A stretch of 64,000 bases of DNA. It comes from Pediococcus ethanolidurans. Lineage in GTDB: Bacteria > Bacillota > Bacilli > Lactobacillales > Lactobacillaceae. The stretch spans positions 36,746 through 100,745 of the forward strand of contig NZ_JQBY01000008.1 in assembly GCF_001437405.1 (NCBI RefSeq), written 5' to 3'. The position numbers were made by a program, and so were the translations under genes. The notes beneath the pieces were generated by a model. That model made no database searches. It was given only the letters and a program-made list of their open reading frames with translations, and was not told the DNA's origin. Within the stretch, counting starts at the first letter, position 1. Every line of letters starts with the position of its first letter. Shown piece after piece: positions 1 through 8,025 of this stretch.

Positions 1-460
1 ATGATAAGAGTCCAAAAACTATAGCAGCTAAAAATGAACTCAACCCAATTAACAGGTTCGTAAACGTTTCTGGTACCACTCCTGATAGTAAGGAAATGTC
101 AGAGTTAAGAATTGTGATCCATCCACCTTTCCCCATTTCTTCAACGCTTATAGTTTTCTTAGTAAATACATTTTTTATAAGATTGTTAGACAAACCAAAT
201 TCAATTTTCTGTTTGAGTATTCCCTGCTGACTCACAGTGAAAAATTTACATATTCCAATTACTAGACTAAGACCAATTAAGTAAATTGCACTCTTCCAAA
301 ATCGATCAACTTGTTTCTCACTTAAAAAATTCATCAAGGTATTTAGCTTATAAGCTAAAAAAAACTCAGAAATAGCTCCCATTACGCCCACAACCCATAA
401 AGGAACAAAAGATTTGTTCTTAAAAAATGAAATTAAATATTTCTTTTCTTTTACTGTCAT
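1..460 (-). CDS. ABC exporter half-transporter, N-terminal part (runs off window)
   Basis: The reading frame opens at an ATG at 460 and stays open to the window edge, giving about 153 residues starting MTVKEKKYLISFF. Several hydrophobic segments (near residues 20-35, 60-75 and 135-150) look like the membrane domain of an ABC exporter. No nucleotide-binding domain is visible because the 3' part lies outside. Its ATG overlaps the stop of the preceding ABC gene (ATGA), so the two are probably translationally coupled and form a heterodimeric exporter. It sits downstream of a decayed ThiF-type gene, so export of a modified peptide is a reasonable inference; the substrate is unknown. Confidence 0.7.
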   Translation of the reverse strand, partial: MTVKEKKYLISFFKNKSFVPLWVVGVMGAISEFFLAYKLNTLMNFLSEKQVDRFWKSAIYLIGLSLVIGICKFFTVSQQGILKQKIEFGLSNNLIKNVFTKKTISVEEMGKGGWITILNSDISLLSGVVPETFTNLLIGLSSFLAAIVFGLLS

Positions 461-2076
461 ATTAGCCCCCCTATTCTAATAACATTGTCTGAGGGTTCGA
501 TTAAATCGAAAGTATGCGTGATAATTAAAATGCCAGTTTGTTTAGCAATCGACCGCAGCTCTTGCATCAAAGCTATCTGATTATCTCTATCTAAATCTGA
601 AAATGGTTCATCCATTATCACAAACTGTTTGTTCGACAGTACAGCACGTGCAATTGAAAGTCGTCGCATTTGACCTTCTGAAAAATTAGTTTCGTCACCA
701 ACGACAGTATTTAACCCATTTGAAAGTTGTTCAATTTGTTGATCCATATGAACCGCTTCAAGCACGTTCTTTATAGTGCTCAGATCAATTAATTTATCAA
801 GCGTGAGATTGCGATAAATGGTTGTATTAAAAAGAATATTTTTTTGCGGTACATAAGCCAATTTCAAACTAAATCCGGTTTGCTCACGATTATTTGTATC
901 CAATGCAAAAATTTTCCCACTCGTAGGTTCAATCAATCCCAAAATAAGTTTTATTATGGTAGTTTTTCCGGCTCCGTTATCTCCAACAATAAATGTGATC
1001 TTAGATCTCGGGATGGTAAGATTGAAATTCTTAAATATTTCTTTTCCATTATCGGAGTATCTAAAATATAGATTTCTAATCAAAATTTTTTCGAGATTCA
1101 TTGTTTGACCGGCTTTTGCTTCAATAACATTGTGGTCTTCTTGGTAAACTGACATTCGGTTGTTAACTCTTTTAATTGCTACATGTTGTTGAGATAAATA
1201 CGATATCACACTGGGCAACGACATGAACGGATCTAAAATTGAACCGATACCAGCATTCCAAATTCCAACCATGATACTGAGTTCCAAATTGTTGCTTTTC
1301 ACTAACAATAGTCCTCCAATAAGAGAACTAACCTCAACAAAATAAACTCCACCTACAAATAAACTACTGTTTACAGCTGCCGTGTTGACGTTTTTCGTCC
1401 AATATGGGAATTTTTTCACGAAGAAATGCTGATGCTTGGTAATTGCCCATTGAGTACTCCCAAATATTCTCAGCAATGGTATATTCTTATATAACTCAGC
1501 AAAAAATCGTTTATGTTCATCATCATATTTCTCGAATATTTGACGCACATTCGCTTGCTTTTTGAAAAAAAAACGTACTAATATAAAAAAAGTTAATCCA
1601 ACACATAAATAAAATACGCCAGCTATCCACGAATAAAAGAAAACATAGCACAATCCCATTAACATTGACAAAAAGAAATCAAATAGCGGTGAAATCCCTG
1701 AATATAAGTAATTTGCTATTGTTTCAGCATCCTGATTAATTAAATTAACTAGTTCACCTTCTTTAACCTCTTGCTTCCGACTAGAACTTATTACTTTATC
1801 CATAAGTTTTAAGCTCACTGTTTCGCTAACGTGTTTTTTAATTTTTTCCAATAACATAGAATAATTAAAATAAATAATTCCGTAACCAACTGATCCTACA
1901 ACTAGTGCTGACAAAACATACCACAATTGAGAAGTGTTTTTTCCAAAAGCTATAACAATTCCAACCTGAATCATTACTGATACAAATAAATTAAAGCCAC
2001 TCATGTATAATTTACATAGAACTAACCAAGGGTACTTGCTTTTGGGAACTAACTTGAAAATTTCGCGTATATTCAT
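457..2076 (-). CDS. ABC exporter with fused membrane and ATPase domains
   Basis: A 539-residue protein with an N-terminal membrane domain (residues 1 to about 310, roughly six hydrophobic segments) and a C-terminal nucleotide-binding domain. Walker A is GDNGAGKTT, the signature loop is FSEGQMRR rather than canonical LSGGQ, and Walker B is FVIMDEPFSDLD. This is the usual layout of peptide or drug exporters of the MsbA/LmrA class. The start at 2076 follows a GGAAGAAG ribosome-binding region. It lies 24 bases after the remains of an MccB-like ThiF gene and overlaps the next ABC gene by four bases, so the three were probably one operon. The transported molecule is not evident. Confidence 0.85.
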   Translation of the reverse strand: MNIREIFKLVPKSKYPWLVLCKLYMSGFNLFVSVMIQVGIVIAFGKNTSQLWYVLSALVVGSVGYGIIYFNYSMLLEKIKKHVSETVSLKLMDKVISSSRKQEVKEGELVNLINQDAETIANYLYSGISPLFDFFLSMLMGLCYVFFYSWIAGVFYLCVGLTFFILVRFFFKKQANVRQIFEKYDDEHKRFFAELYKNIPLLRIFGSTQWAITKHQHFFVKKFPYWTKNVNTAAVNSSLFVGGVYFVEVSSLIGGLLLVKSNNLELSIMVGIWNAGIGSILDPFMSLPSVISYLSQQHVAIKRVNNRMSVYQEDHNVIEAKAGQTMNLEKILIRNLYFRYSDNGKEIFKNFNLTIPRSKITFIVGDNGAGKTTIIKLILGLIEPTSGKIFALDTNNREQTGFSLKLAYVPQKNILFNTTIYRNLTLDKLIDLSTIKNVLEAVHMDQQIEQLSNGLNTVVGDETNFSEGQMRRLSIARAVLSNKQFVIMDEPFSDLDRDNQIALMQELRSIAKQTGILIITHTFDLIEPSDNVIRIGGLI

Positions 2077-2100
2077 AAAATCATCTTCTTCCGTTCCTTA

Positions 2101-3097
2101 TCAAAATTTCAAATATGTTCCTGTTTTCTCAATCCAAACCTTGTTCCTCAACTCTTTAATATCTCCCAGAACTATAAATTCTAATATTTTGTCAAAAAGA
2201 TCAGCAGTTAAAGAATAAAGACCATGTACAATTGTTGGATATGCCGTTCTACTTCGCAGATCATTGTAATTAACAAGATCTAAGTACATGCCATCTGTTT
2301 CTTTATTAAGTTTTTTCTCAAATGCTCTAAAGTCAGCCGTTTCATCTTCTTTTTACAAAAGGTCCCACAGATCCATTGTGAACAAACAATAAAGGAATGT
2401 TATTTTTAAATACCAATATCATTGACTTACCGATCAATTAAACCAGTTGGTTTATCTGCAGCTTGAATAACTAAATCTATGTCGCGAATCTAGTCAGGAT
2501 TTTTCTCTTCGATATTTGCATATTTAGTAACTGGCTCAAAGTTAACATTCAAATTAATTTCTGAAATAAATCTCTTCATTAAATTCACTTTAAATTCTTT
2601 GTTTATATCCTCTTCTTGGTAGAAAATTTGCCTCGTGAGATTACTTTCTTCGACAACATCACCATCAACTAGTCTGATTCTTCCAACTCCAGAAGTAACA
2701 GTCATAACCGCGACAAGTGAACCAACCGCACCCGCTCCAATAATACAAATTTTCATATTATGTATTTTTGGTTGTAAAATTTCTCCAGCAAATTTCAATT
2801 GACTGCATCTAGATTGTAAATACGACAATTGTTACCCATATCGAGCGTCTCTATTAAGTTCTGGTAAGGGAGTTTCATCAAAATTAAACTCTTTTCAAAT
2901 TATCATACGTTCCTGTTTTTTGTTGTCGCAATAAATTTTTCTAAGGTAATTCCTTTATATACAATCTAAATTATAAATTCGATGTACTTATTAGATTTGA
3001 GTTTCAAATAATGATTTAATTTAGCCGAAAAGAATATATATTCATTACTAGGCATATGCTCGAAGCTCATTACAAAATTAATTGATAAATATTCCAC
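2101..3097 (-). pseudogene. Decayed MccB/ThiF-type adenylyltransferase gene
   Basis: Pieces of one protein occur in order but in different frames. A GTG at 3097, preceded by GGAGGTG, opens a segment (to about 2966) resembling the N-terminal RRE-like domain of MccB-type enzymes. The segment 2828-2490 holds a nucleotide-binding start (ICIIGAGAVGS), SGVGRIRLVDGDVVE and NLTRQIFYQEEDI, which closely recall the ThiF/E1 core of MccB. Frame-broken matches follow (DLVIQAADKP, then NIPLLFVHNGSVGPF), and a C-terminal piece (YPTIVHGLYSLTADLFDKIL) ends at 2101. Stops and frameshifts separate the pieces. The intact enzyme would activate a peptide C-terminus with a nucleotide. I am sure it is broken; the MccB assignment is from remembered motifs, not a search. 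Confidence 0.7.
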
Positions 3098-3103
3098 TAT
3101 AAA

Positions 3104-3219
3104 CACCTCCATAAAAAAAGAAGCGGTAACCCACTTGACAAACCGAATCACACCAACAAATTAATTCACTTAATTTTTATATTGTTGACTTTAAATTAAT
3201 ATCTTGTTGTACCGCTTAG
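3104..3219 (-). promoter_or_regulatory. Putative attenuator or terminator between short ORF and ThiF remnant
   Basis: On the minus strand AAGCGGTA (3219-3212) is matched by TACCGCTT (3128-3121), followed by a run of seven T and then by the GGAGGTG of the ThiF gene. Within the loop, CAACAA and TTGTTG can also pair, giving a longer imperfect hairpin. A partial terminator between a tiny precursor gene and its modifying enzyme is known for microcin C operons. The loop of about 80 bases is long for an ordinary terminator, so this is tentative. Confidence 0.4.
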
Positions 3220-3289
3220 TTGTGGATCGGTTTACAAATACATTGTAATTTTCTTGTTTAATTCAACTTCATGCTCAACCGATTCAGTA

Positions 3290-3337
3290 TCAATATGTTT
3301 CATGCTGCCAAATTAAAGGCCTTATTTTATTTTTCAT
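3290..3337 (-). CDS. Very short ORF (15 residues), possible peptide precursor
   Basis: The frame encodes MKNKIRPLIWQHETY and is preceded by GGAGATGG seven bases before the ATG, with a good promoter 40 bases upstream. It lies just upstream of the decayed MccB-like ThiF gene, the usual place for a microcin-C-like heptapeptide or RiPP precursor. It does not end in Asn, unlike known microcin C peptides. A second ORF without a clear ribosome-binding site overlaps it in another frame (MKHIDTESVEHEVELNKK and 5 more residues), and a frameshift could have split one longer precursor. The locus is degenerate, so it may no longer be functional. Confidence 0.4.
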   Translation of the reverse strand: MKNKIRPLIWQHETY

Positions 3338-3376
3338 AAAACCATCTCCATTTATTTTGAGTTACGGCTTGAAAAA

Positions 3377-3405
3377 AGAATACCATCATGAGTATTATTT
3401 GTAAA
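3377..3405 (-). promoter_or_regulatory. Promoter of short ORF / ThiF / ABC operon
   Basis: TTTACA and TATTCT are separated by exactly 17 bases on the minus strand, upstream of the short ORF at 3337. This is a good sigma-A-type match and the only convincing promoter found for the leftward operon. Confidence 0.6.
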
Positions 3406-4102
3406 TGATTAAAACGTTAATTTTATTATCATTTTAACCATAAAAATTTAAAAAAATTTTAGTTCCCCCACCTGTATAGCAAGTATTTTTTTGCTTTACA
3501 CATTAGTGAGAATTCAGCTTACTCTAAAGATAATAAAAAAACATCGACCTAACCGAAGTTAGTCCGATGCCCAAAATTAATGGTGGTATCTGTATCACCA
3601 TTACCAATGTATCTATATTGTAACCGCCTTCTTCTAAAAAATCTAGTATAATGCTTAGAAATTATGTATCCCTGAAAATACCCTGAAAATATTATTGTTG
3701 GCCGAATACTGCGTGTGAATTCAAATTTTTATAAAAGTATGGCTATAAATACCACCAACTGGGGACAATAATACCAGTTAATCCAAAGTAATTTCTTTTT
3801 CATAACCTGTATTTGCAATCAAATCAAGGAAACTATCACTAACAATGATAATCGGTAACAACTTTTTTTCATATTATTTAAATGCTACGTTTTTCAAAAA
3901 TGATTCAACAAATTAAAATTCGACTATAAAATAATGTGAAAACGATTATAAATAGATGTACACTAGATATATTCAAATAAAATGTAAATTTCTATAAAAA
4001 ATAAGGAATAGCAAACACACACAACAGATTTACTATATCGACAGTAAGAATCGTACATAATCTACTAATACTAAAAGCAATAAATAAAAACCGAGGCGAA
4101 TA
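3406..4102. other. AT-rich gap with hairpins and a possible gene fragment
   Basis: About 700 bases between two divergent units with no credible gene. It holds the small terminator-like structure at 3534-3610. On the minus strand, 3873-3778 encodes 31 residues ending SFLDLIANTGYEKEITLD, which looks like the C-terminus of a lost gene but has no start. The rest (3880-4102) is AT-rich and presumably carries the promoter of the ABC-F gene; I could not place it with confidence. Confidence 0.4.
3534..3610 (-). terminator. Hairpin pair ending in a T run (terminator or small RNA)
   Basis: On the minus strand CATCG-gac-TAAC pairs with GTTA-ggt-CGATG around a TTCG loop, followed by seven T. Just upstream (3582-3605) AATGGTGATAC can fold on GTATCACCATT-type sequence. 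No gene ends here, so it could terminate a vanished gene or form the 3' end of a roughly 80-nt small RNA. Confidence 0.5.
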
Positions 4103-5533
4103 ATGTTTATAACTCTAAAAAATATTTCTTATATAACTCCAAGTGGTATTAAACTTCTCAAAAATGTCACTTTAAATATTGACTCTACTTGGAAAACTGG
4201 ACTCATGGGACCTAATGGTGCAGGAAAATCAACTCTACTAAATATATTAAGAAAAAGAATTGCTCCTTCAGGCGGGCAAATTTCAAACAATATAGCCGCG
4301 GGTTATTTTTCAAATTCTGTTAATTCTAGGATTAGTTCATCAATTACTGTAAACCAATACATTCATAACCATGTACACGATTTATCTTCTTTTAATAAAA
4401 TGTGGTATGCATTCAAATTAAAAGACCAGTTAAAGAATCAGTTTCTAAAATCGTTAAGTAGTGGTGAATTAACTAAACTTTTATTAGCCATTTTATTAAG
4501 CAATCATTATGATTATTACATTTTAGATGAACCTACAGTTTCTTTAGATACTGACGGAATTAACACTCTTAAAGACATTTTGAATACCAAAAAAGGCTTT
4601 TTAATTGCGAGTCATGATGCCAATTTTTTGAGTGATTTAACTAATCATACAATGATTATTGATAATCAACAGATTTCCTTATATAAAACTAACACGCTTT
4701 CTGCTACAAATACTCAACGGCGTGTGACAGAGAGCCAAGATAAACAAAGACAAAGGGAAAAGAAGTCTATTAAATTACTTAAACAAAAATCAACTACCTT
4801 GCGTGAATGGGATAGAAAATCTAACTCAGATAATACTAAGTTTATAAGACGAGCCAAAAGTATTGAAAAAGAAATCAACAAACTCACTAAACAAATTCCC
4901 GATATAGATAAAGAAATCAAAAATAATCAGTTAAATTCAGTTTCAACATATTATAAGGCTACCTTAACAGTTGAAAATTTTTCGGTAGGATATAATGAGT
5001 ATCCACTTTTTAATCCAATTAGTTTTTCCGCAAAACCTGGTAAAATAATTAGCCTTCATGGCCATAATGGTATTGGTAAAAGTTCTTTTTTAAACTTTAT
5101 TAATCACACAGCTTCAAGTCAATTGAATAGTATTGGTAAATTACATATTTCAACTAATGCAATCACATTAGTTTCAAAAACTCAGACTCACCGACAATCT
5201 ATTCTTAAGTTGTCTAAAAATAACTATGGCACTGATTTCATTAATGGCGTGCACAAACTAGGCATCGTTAGAGACAAATTTAACACGCCAATTATAAATT
5301 TAAGCTCCGGTGAACAAAAGAAAATTGATTTGTTACTTAGTTTGCTTGATAACAGTGCCTTGGTACTCTGGGACGAACCTAGTAACTATATTGACGTCCG
5401 CACCATTCAAATGTTAATTGATTTTGTGAAAATACAATCTAAAACAATTGTTGTTGTCGATCATAATTTCGATTTTCTTAAACATATATCTGATCAAATT
5501 ATAAATTTATCAGCAGTAATGGATGAAGCTTAA
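4103..5533 (+). CDS. ABC-F family ATPase, Lsa-like (ribosome protection type)
   Basis: The 476-residue protein has two ABC ATPase domains and no membrane segment, the hallmark of ABC-F proteins. Domain 1 has Walker A GPNGAGKST, signature LSSGELTK and Walker B YYILDEPTVSLD. A charged linker (about residues 205-280) is rich in Lys and Glu. Domain 2 has Walker A GHNGIGKSS, signature LSSGEQKK and LVLWDEPSNYID, very like the second domain of Lsa proteins. Such proteins displace ribosome-targeting antibiotics. A GAGG lies upstream of the ATG. Its strong AT bias matches the neighbouring accessory genes and suggests acquisition. Resistance spectrum cannot be read from sequence; a housekeeping role is possible. 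Confidence 0.8.
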   Translation: MFITLKNISYITPSGIKLLKNVTLNIDSTWKTGLMGPNGAGKSTLLNILRKRIAPSGGQISNNIAAGYFSNSVNSRISSSITVNQYIHNHVHDLSSFNKMWYAFKLKDQLKNQFLKSLSSGELTKLLLAILLSNHYDYYILDEPTVSLDTDGINTLKDILNTKKGFLIASHDANFLSDLTNHTMIIDNQQISLYKTNTLSATNTQRRVTESQDKQRQREKKSIKLLKQKSTTLREWDRKSNSDNTKFIRRAKSIEKEINKLTKQIPDIDKEIKNNQLNSVSTYYKATLTVENFSVGYNEYPLFNPISFSAKPGKIISLHGHNGIGKSSFLNFINHTASSQLNSIGKLHISTNAITLVSKTQTHRQSILKLSKNNYGTDFINGVHKLGIVRDKFNTPIINLSSGEQKKIDLLLSLLDNSALVLWDEPSNYIDVRTIQMLIDFVKIQSKTIVVVDHNFDFLKHISDQIINLSAVMDEA

Positions 5534-5643
5534 TATAGGTTCACATATTCGTAGCTATGTTGATTACGAATGACCTATTTATGATTTGTTTCCATCTGGT
5601 GTCTTCATTTACATGAACTCAATGGATAATAATAACAAGCAAA

Positions 5644-5676
5644 AGCCTTCTATCACAATGATAGAAAGCTTATTTT
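5644..5676 (+). terminator. Terminator after the ABC-F gene
   Basis: TTCTATCA and TGATAGAA form an eight-pair stem around CAA, extended by AGC/GCT with one mismatch, and followed by TATTTT. Confidence 0.7.
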
Positions 5677-5807
5677 GTTACAAGAATTCAGAATTTACTG
5701 TAAACAATCACACCAGTCCTTGACATGGTAGCAAAAAGCTGTTGTGTTTCATTAATTGATACTGTAATATACTATTTATAATAATGTAATTAGGAGGAGG
5801 TAATATT

Positions 5808-6134
5808 ATGTTAGTTTGGCGTGGAAAAGGTCTTTTGGTACTACTTGCAGGATTTTTAGGTGCTTTATTATCAGGTGCTGTGGCAGGACTTGGTTTCCCT
5901 GAAACAATTAGAAACTTTGTTATGTGGTTCGTATGGGGGTTAACCGCTGCAGGTATTAACTATCTATTCTGTCGCTGGTTCATCTCAACAAAAAAGAAAA
6001 CATACATAGATGGTGAAACAGGACAAATAATAGAGGTTGGTGATGGTTCTTCTCTATTTTTTATCAAAAATAGAGTGTGGACATACGTTTACTTAGGTTT
6101 CTTTGGTCTTCTCGCCATTTTACAATTAATTTAA
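5808..6134 (+). CDS. Small membrane protein of unknown function
   Basis: A 108-residue protein with two hydrophobic segments in the N-terminal half (about residues 8-28 and 36-56) and one at the extreme C-terminus (about 88-106). A Lys-rich stretch and a short soluble part (THR-TYR-ILE-ASP-GLY region, residues 64-82) lie between. The ATG follows a strong AGGAGGAGG site, so it is surely translated. It stands alone, with the ABC-F gene ending 270 bases before it and a repeat array after it. I do not recognise the family; a structural or transport accessory role would be a guess. Confidence 0.75.
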   Translation: MLVWRGKGLLVLLAGFLGALLSGAVAGLGFPETIRNFVMWFVWGLTAAGINYLFCRWFISTKKKTYIDGETGQIIEVGDGSSLFFIKNRVWTYVYLGFFGLLAILQLI

Positions 6135-6171
6135 AGCAAAAGAAGTTACGATTAGTCGCAGCCTGCTATTT

Positions 6172-6501
6172 TCGCTGGGCTTTAGGACGGCTCAACAGAC
6201 CAGAAGCAAAAAAATAAACATGATTCCCGCGGGATCGCGATCCCGCCTCCATCATGTCTTCACCTTTTTTATTTCCGCTGGACTTTAGGACGGCTCAGCT
6301 GACCAGAAGCAAAAAAAATAAACATGATTCCCGCGGGATCGCGATCCCGCCTCCATCACGTCTTCGCCTTTTTATTTCCGCTGGGCTTCAGGACGGCTCA
6401 GCAGACCAGAAAAAAGAATCTAAGCATGACTCACAGCGGGATTACGATCCCGCCTCCGTCATGCTTAGATTCTTTTTTCTAACGGTCTGCTTCGCCCACT
6501 T
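6172..6501. repeat. H-family hairpin array 1 (three copies)
   Basis: Three copies start with a CGCTGG-C-TTAGGACGGCTC box, followed by a purine-rich arm and a GCGGGATCGCGATCCCGC-type core. Only the last copy has both full arms: GAATCTAAGCATGA before the core matches TCATGCTTAGATTC after it, and AGACC matches GGTCT further out. It ends with CGCCCACTT. The array lies between the small membrane protein and UspA and holds no gene; a 106-residue frame through it is an artefact of the repeat. Confidence 0.85.
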
Positions 6502-6579
6502 TTGGGTTAAAAACCTTACATTTTTCCAAATTAATGATATGATATTCATAAGAACCCATGAGAATGGAAGGTGAGCAAC

Positions 6580-7032
6580 ATGTTACAACAATATAAAAAC
6601 ATTTTAGCTCCAATTGATGGATCAAAAGTCACAGACACCGTCTTGAAAAAGGCCATTGAAGTTGCCAAACGCAATGACACTCATCTCGATATTCTAAACG
6701 TCCTTGAAGTCAATCAATTCAGTGATACCTATGGTGGTGCCGTCAGTGGTGACGTCATCTACAAACTCTCTGAAGATGTTCAAAAACGTTTAGCCGAACT
6801 AAAGAAACAAGCCGAAGATGCCGGTCTCAAAGACGTCAGTGTCCACGTTCGTTTTGGTAATCCTAAACCCGTCATCGCTACCGAGTTTCCTAAAGATCAT
6901 CACAACGAATTAATTATGATTGGTTCAACTGGCTTAAACGCATTGGAACGTTTAATGGTCGGCTCAGTTGCTACTTATGTCAGCCGAAACGCAATTTGCG
7001 ATGTTTTAGTTGTTAAACCCGAATCAAAATAA
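6580..7032 (+). CDS. Universal stress protein UspA family
   Basis: About 150 residues in a single Usp domain. It opens YKNILAPIDGS, where the Asp after the first strand contacts nucleotide in this family. Near the C-terminus the GSTG...GS loop of ATP-binding Usp proteins is present (IGSTGLNALERLMVGS). The ATG at 6580 has GGAAGGTGA seven bases upstream; an in-frame GTG at 6571 overlaps that site and is less likely. The gene is monocistronic, with an array of hairpins before it and a terminator right after it. The family acts in stress survival; the ligand is presumably ATP. Confidence 0.88.
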   Translation: MLQQYKNILAPIDGSKVTDTVLKKAIEVAKRNDTHLDILNVLEVNQFSDTYGGAVSGDVIYKLSEDVQKRLAELKKQAEDAGLKDVSVHVRFGNPKPVIATEFPKDHHNELIMIGSTGLNALERLMVGSVATYVSRNAICDVLVVKPESK

Positions 7033-7050
7033 ACTTTAATCTTTAAATTC

Positions 7051-7090
7051 AAAAGGCCAATCAGACACTTAGTTTGTTCGGGCCTTTTTT
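7051..7090 (+). terminator. Terminator after the UspA gene
   Basis: AAAGGCC at the left pairs with GGGCCTTTTTT at the right, across a loop of about 24 bases, ending in six T. Confidence 0.75.
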
Positions 7091-7108
7091 GTTATGGAGT
7101 GACCAAAT

Positions 7109-8005
7109 ATGAACTGGAATTATCAACGAATGCTCCCTTCCACCTTTCAATCAACAAATTTACGTAATTTATTACAAACTACTTGGGGCCTCTCTCGCAA
7201 AGAAGTTCATTTTTTGCGTATCAACCGCGCTGTTTTAATAAACGGTCACTATCAATCTATGAACACCATAGTCCGATCAGGTGATTCAATTAACCTAAAG
7301 TTTGCCTCGCCTGATTTTTCAACTCCCATTCCCAGCTTCTTACCTGATAGTGCCGCTAATTTAGAAATCTTATTTGAAACGGATGATCTTCTTATTGCCA
7401 ACAAAGCCTCTGGTGTAAAAACACACGCTAATCAACCAAATGAAGTTGGTAGTCTCATGAATCATTTGGCGGCTTACTTAAACAACACATCTGCACATCC
7501 CTACAACGTACACCGTTTGGATCAGCAGACAAGTGGTGCTATTCTAGTAGTCAAGAATCCTGTTTTAATTCCTATTTATAATCGTTTTATTAAAAATAAA
7601 GTCGTTTACCGGACTTACCTTGCTGTGGTTCAAGGTAAATTTTCAAAACTTAAAGGTCAAATTTCGTTACCAATTGGTAAAACAAGTTTCGACAAACGGC
7701 AACGCGTTGTAAATGGCACAGATGCTGTAACCGCAAAAACGAATTATCGCGTTTTACAAATGTCTGCACATTACTCACTTATTGAAATTCAACTTCAAAC
7801 AGGACGCACGCATCAAATTCGTGTGCATTTTGCAAGTCTAGGTCATCCAGTTGTTGGCGATCCCTTGTACAACCCCGAATATCGCACAGGACAGCGACTC
7901 GCCTTACATTCTTGGAAAATTAGTTTTCCACTTCCGTTTTCTACAGAAACAAAGACAATTACCGCCCCCATTCCGGAGCGCCTTCAAATCAAAAATTTTA
8001 ATTAA
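7109..8005 (+). CDS. RluA-family pseudouridine synthase
   Basis: The 298-residue protein has an N-terminal S4-like RNA-binding part (residues about 15-70) and an RluA catalytic domain. The motif HRLDQQTSG (about residues 137-145) carries the catalytic Asp. The family motifs AKTNYRVL and GRTHQIRVHF and the GHPVVGDPLY loop are all present. It isomerises specific uridines to pseudouridine in rRNA or tRNA; which position cannot be told. The ATG has GGAGTGA upstream. The nitroreductase gene follows 20 bases later, so the two may be cotranscribed, although no functional link is obvious. Confidence 0.88.
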   Translation: MNWNYQRMLPSTFQSTNLRNLLQTTWGLSRKEVHFLRINRAVLINGHYQSMNTIVRSGDSINLKFASPDFSTPIPSFLPDSAANLEILFETDDLLIANKASGVKTHANQPNEVGSLMNHLAAYLNNTSAHPYNVHRLDQQTSGAILVVKNPVLIPIYNRFIKNKVVYRTYLAVVQGKFSKLKGQISLPIGKTSFDKRQRVVNGTDAVTAKTNYRVLQMSAHYSLIEIQLQTGRTHQIRVHFASLGHPVVGDPLYNPEYRTGQRLALHSWKISFPLPFSTETKTITAPIPERLQIKNFN

Positions 8006-8025
8006 TAGAAAGAAGCCTGAAAAAT

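Noticed and set aside
3536..3570. tRNA-like cloverleaf
   Set aside because: Only one stem-loop of terminator type is present; no acceptor stem, T-loop or CCA context.
3778..3873. 31-residue minus-strand frame ending GYEKEITLD
   Set aside because: Looks like the end of a lost gene but has no start, no ribosome-binding site and no recognisable family; noted only within the gap entry.
6254..6574. 106-residue frame upstream of the UspA gene
   Set aside because: It runs through the H-family repeat, its peptide is itself repetitive, and it has no ribosome-binding site.
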